Positions 15,288 through 17,439 of a DNA stretch of 17,439 nt are shown piece after piece. Positions within the stretch are counted from its first letter, which is position 1. The number at the start of each line of letters is the position of its first letter. Location of the stretch: assembly GCA_023391895.1 (NCBI GenBank), contig JAEWAC010000283.1, positions 1 through 17,439 on the forward strand, written 5' to 3'. Position numbers and translations under genes: made by a program. Source of the stretch: Bacteroidota bacterium. Lineage in GTDB: Bacteria > Bacteroidota > Bacteroidia > Chitinophagales > Chitinophagaceae. The notes below the pieces were generated by a model that was not told the origin of the DNA, ran no database searches, and saw only the letters and a list, made by a program, of their open reading frames with translations.

Positions 15288-16637
15288 ATGGTTTACCCAT
15301 TTAGTGGCACTGCCACGCTCCCCGAAAGGGCGTTTATATTAAATGGAAAGAGACGGATCAAAGCGCTGACCAGTGCTCTGATATTACTCCTGCTTGTTTT
15401 GCCGGGTATATCTTTTAGCCAGGAGGATACTACTAAAGTGGTACCCAACGGTACTGATGGCTTAGAACTTATCGTACGCGGCAACGATTCTACAACAAAA
15501 AATTTACCTCCTACTGAATTCAACGGGCCTGTATCTACTTTCAAGATAGGTCTTGGTCTTATTTATGATGCCACAGCATATTCACAGAGCAATGTCTTTA
15601 AAGAGCAAATGGATTCAGCCAACTTAGATGTGAAAAGTAAAGTAAAGTTGCGGGATTTTCGAGTCCTTGGCAGCGGGGTGCTTAAAACCAAAAGAAGTAT
15701 ATCGTGGAAGTTTGCTTACATGTGGGATGGTGATAATGACAGATGGCTGGTACGGGAATCTGGTGTCACTATCGAAGTGCCGGAACTCGCAGGCCACATC
15801 TTTGTTGGTCGGACTAAGGTGGGATTTTCCATGGTTAAAGTCATGAATGGGCACTCGCCCTGGACAAATGAGAGACAAATGGCGGTTGACCCGGTACCTA
15901 TCTTATCGGATGGCATCAAATGGTTTGGTTTTTTGCCAAAATCCAGGATATTCTGGAACCTGGGCTACTTTAACGATGTTCTTTCAAAAGGCCAGAGTTT
16001 CTCCACCTTTAAATGGCAAGGTGTCGCGCGAATTGGGTGGATGCCTTTTTATGACGAAAAAAATAATAAACTACTGCATATAGCCGGAGAAATTGAACAT
16101 GGCAAACCTGTAGATGGAAAGTTTACCTTAAAAAGCCGCCCCGAATCCAATCCTACGCCACAATTAATCAACACCGGCGCAATTGAAACAGATAAAGTCA
16201 CCCAGTATGGGTTGGAGATCTACTATCGTAATAATAGACTGATGTTGGGTTCAGAAACGGTCCTGCATACGTTAAACTCTGTAAAAACCGGTGATCACAA
16301 GTTTGCCGGCGGAGACGTTGTCATAAGCTATTTCTTTACCAATACAGTTCGACCCTATAAAACAGCAGGCAGCATTTTTGGATTTGTGCCTGTCAAAAAA
16401 TCTGTTTTCAAGGGCGGACTCGGCGAAATTGAAGGTGTATTGCGGGCATCTACTTTTAATTTAAACGATGGAAACATACAAGGTGGTCAAATGACACGCA
16501 TAACGCCGATGGTTAATTGGTATATGACAAAGGTGATCCGGATGGAGTTTATTTATGCTTATGGCATTTTGGAAAGATTTAATAAAAGGGGAACGGTGCA
16601 ATTCTTCGAATACCGCATCCAGTTCACATTGATGTAA
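15288..16637 (+). CDS. Outer membrane porin of the phosphate-selective porin O/P type
   Basis: This 449-residue protein is predicted to form an outer membrane beta-barrel channel. After a somewhat long basic N-region, a hydrophobic signal peptide core lies at about 27-43 (LTSALILLLLVLPGISFSQ). The mature part shows alternating barrel strands with the porin O/P pattern: WKFAYMWDGDNDRWLVRESG (about 142-161), then GHIFVGRTKVGFSMVKVMNG, DGIKWFGFLP and ILERFNKRGTVQFFEYRIQF near the end. The C-terminal strand ends in IQFTLM instead of a terminal Phe. The ATG at 15288 is the only ATG before the signal peptide; a start codon closer to the hydrophobic core cannot be excluded. It shares a strand with the aspartase/asparaginase pair but is separated from it by about 1.4 kb of decayed DNA. 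OprP-type channels favour anions; substrate here is unknown. Confidence 0.8.
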   Translation: MVYPFSGTATLPERAFILNGKRRIKALTSALILLLLVLPGISFSQEDTTKVVPNGTDGLELIVRGNDSTTKNLPPTEFNGPVSTFKIGLGLIYDATAYSQSNVFKEQMDSANLDVKSKVKLRDFRVLGSGVLKTKRSISWKFAYMWDGDNDRWLVRESGVTIEVPELAGHIFVGRTKVGFSMVKVMNGHSPWTNERQMAVDPVPILSDGIKWFGFLPKSRIFWNLGYFNDVLSKGQSFSTFKWQGVARIGWMPFYDEKNNKLLHIAGEIEHGKPVDGKFTLKSRPESNPTPQLINTGAIETDKVTQYGLEIYYRNNRLMLGSETVLHTLNSVKTGDHKFAGGDVVISYFFTNTVRPYKTAGSIFGFVPVKKSVFKGGLGEIEGVLRASTFNLNDGNIQGGQMTRITPMVNWYMTKVIRMEFIYAYGILERFNKRGTVQFFEYRIQFTLM

Positions 16638-17223
16638 GCCATTTCAGTTCGCCGGCTATGGTAATTATCATGATTGTTGTCACTATTTTTGATGTTTTGA
16701 ATCAGCCAACCAGTGTAGGACTGGTCTCAAAAATGCGATTGGGGAGTTTTTCGGGATGCGGCTGACAGAGAAGCAGTGGGTGAAGATTGCGCCTTTAGTG
16801 CCGGATGGCGAGGTGCGAAGTGACGGCAAATGACATCTTTGGAAAGATAAACGAGAAGTAGTGGAAGGCATCTTGTGGATTGTAAAAACCGGTGCCTGCT
16901 GGCGGGATCTACCCAAAGAATATCCGCCATACACACCAATGATGAGTTAAAGGGCAATGACCTTCTTTAGGTTGTGTGACCCCGAAGTATGATTACATAA
17001 ATTTATCCTTTGTTAAAGAGAAAAGGAAGCTGTCCGTGAATCATAAGTAAAGCAACCATAAATTGAGCGGGGACAGCACTCCTATTTGTGAAGCCTTACC
17101 CATGCTGTAATTTGCTATAATAAAACCACTGTTATTGATTAGTTCAATCAGGTGCAAGAAATTAATAAAAATCGAGGAGCAGGTAAGTTGGTTACAATAA
17201 TTTGAAAGGTCAAATTTGAAAGC
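16638..17223. other. Intergenic region with an insertion-sequence remnant
   Basis: Apart from the IS5-type transposase fragment at 16756-16950, this 586-base stretch contains no gene I can support. The two flanking genes converge here, so terminators would be expected; I see no strong GC-rich hairpin with a T-run on either side. Confidence 0.5.
16756..16950 (+). pseudogene. Truncated IS5-family transposase N-terminus with internal stop
   Basis: The frame from the ATG at 16756 reads MRLTEKQWVKIAPLVPDGEV, then a TGA at 16831-16833, then HLWKDKREVVEGILWIVKTG and ACWRDLPKEYPPYTP, ending at a TAA (16948-16950). This matches the conserved N-terminal block of IS5-family transposases: Leu-Thr-x-x-Gln-Trp at the start, then GILW-hydrophobic-x-x-TG-x-x-WRDLP. 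The TGA sits where the family has a residue before the His/Asp-rich linker, consistent with a Cys/Arg-type codon mutated to stop. The family is usually about 250-270 residues; only about 64 remain and the catalytic DDE region is missing. I could not identify terminal inverted repeats. Confidence 0.8.
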
Positions 17224-17226
17224 TCA
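17199..17226. repeat. Tandem 14-bp direct repeat over the stop codon of the right-edge gene
   Basis: AATTTGAAAGGTCA (17199-17212) is followed immediately by AATTTGAAAGCTCA (17213-17226), differing at one base. The second copy includes the stop codon of the minus-strand gene. It may be a small replication-slippage duplication with no function. Confidence 0.6.
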
Positions 17227-17439
17227 AGCTGTTTTCTTTTGAATTGTTTTCTGTAGATATTCATTAGGATTGTGCTCCAGTGCACCCTGAGGCAACCACT
17301 GCCACCACACCCCCAAGTCGCTTTGAATGATGTTCCTGTAAAATGCAGGCAACAGGGTTGTTTCGCCTTCAAAATATTTTCTAAAAGCTGTGTCTTCAAG
17401 CAGGTTCCTGCGCACCTGGTGGTAAAAACGCTTTTGTGT
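17224..17439 (-). CDS. C-terminal end of a protein resembling B12-binding radical SAM enzymes, cut by window edge
   Basis: The minus strand is open from the window edge to a TGA at 17226-17224, giving 71 residues with no start in the window. The sequence FYHQVRRNLLEDTAFRKYFE, then LPAFYRNIIQSDLGVWWQWL and PQGALEHNPNEYL resembles the extreme C-terminus of Bacteroidota proteins annotated as B12-binding radical SAM enzymes. The cobalamin-binding domain and the CxxxCxxC iron-sulfur cluster motif would lie beyond the window, so the identification rests on C-terminal resemblance alone. It converges on the plus-strand porin gene across the intergenic region with the insertion-sequence remnant. Confidence 0.5.
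   Translation of the reverse strand, partial: TQKRFYHQVRRNLLEDTAFRKYFEGETTLLPAFYRNIIQSDLGVWWQWLPQGALEHNPNEYLQKTIQKKTA

Noticed and set aside
17029..17077. Inverted pair GCTGTCC / GGACAGC as a terminator or insertion-sequence end
   Set aside because: The arms are only 7 bp with a 35-base loop and no T-run.
1..17439. CRISPR arrays, tRNA or rRNA genes
   Set aside because: No regularly spaced repeats, cloverleaf-like sequence or rRNA-like stretches were seen on either strand.

Overview
The window looks like a chromosomal segment from a member of the Bacteroidota, most likely a soil or plant-associated Chitinophagaceae-type bacterium. This rests on the SusC/SusD pair, the ECF sigma/FecR-type anti-sigma pair, a GH95 fucosidase, weak Shine-Dalgarno signals and a Bacteroidota-style promoter candidate. 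The genus is an inference and cannot be settled from this sequence alone.

Left part (1-9487, all minus strand): a compact polysaccharide utilization locus. Read in the direction of transcription it runs GH95 alpha-L-fucosidase (9487-7019), a 386-base gap holding two stem-loops, ECF sigma factor (6632-6036), FecR-type anti-sigma factor (5975-4818), SusC-like TonB-dependent transporter (4708-1529) and SusD-like surface glycan-binding lipoprotein (1503 to beyond base 1). The likely logic is that a fucosylated glycan is bound by SusD, imported by SusC, and trimmed by the secreted fucosidase in the periplasm. The sigma/anti-sigma pair would switch the locus on. The SusC protein lacks the N-terminal STN domain that usually links such transporters to an anti-sigma factor, so the signalling route is unclear.

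Middle (9488-11238): about 1.75 kb with no intact gene. It holds decayed coding fragments on the minus strand, including a possible IS630-type transposase N-terminus.

Right-centre (11239-13896, plus strand): a two-gene unit encoding an aspartate ammonia-lyase and a type II L-asparaginase. Both carry N-terminal signal peptides. The asparaginase is expected to be exported, but an exported aspartase is unusual. Together they suggest extracytoplasmic conversion of asparagine to aspartate and then to fumarate, releasing two ammonia. A phosphate-selective-porin-like outer membrane protein (15288-16637) lies downstream on the same strand.

Between and after these genes are signs of decay: a pseudogene at 14716-15169 whose N-terminal domain is joined out of frame to a C-terminal tail, and a truncated IS5-type transposase with an internal stop (16756-16950). 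At the right edge (17224-17439, minus strand) is the C-terminal end of a protein resembling Bacteroidota B12-binding radical SAM enzymes.
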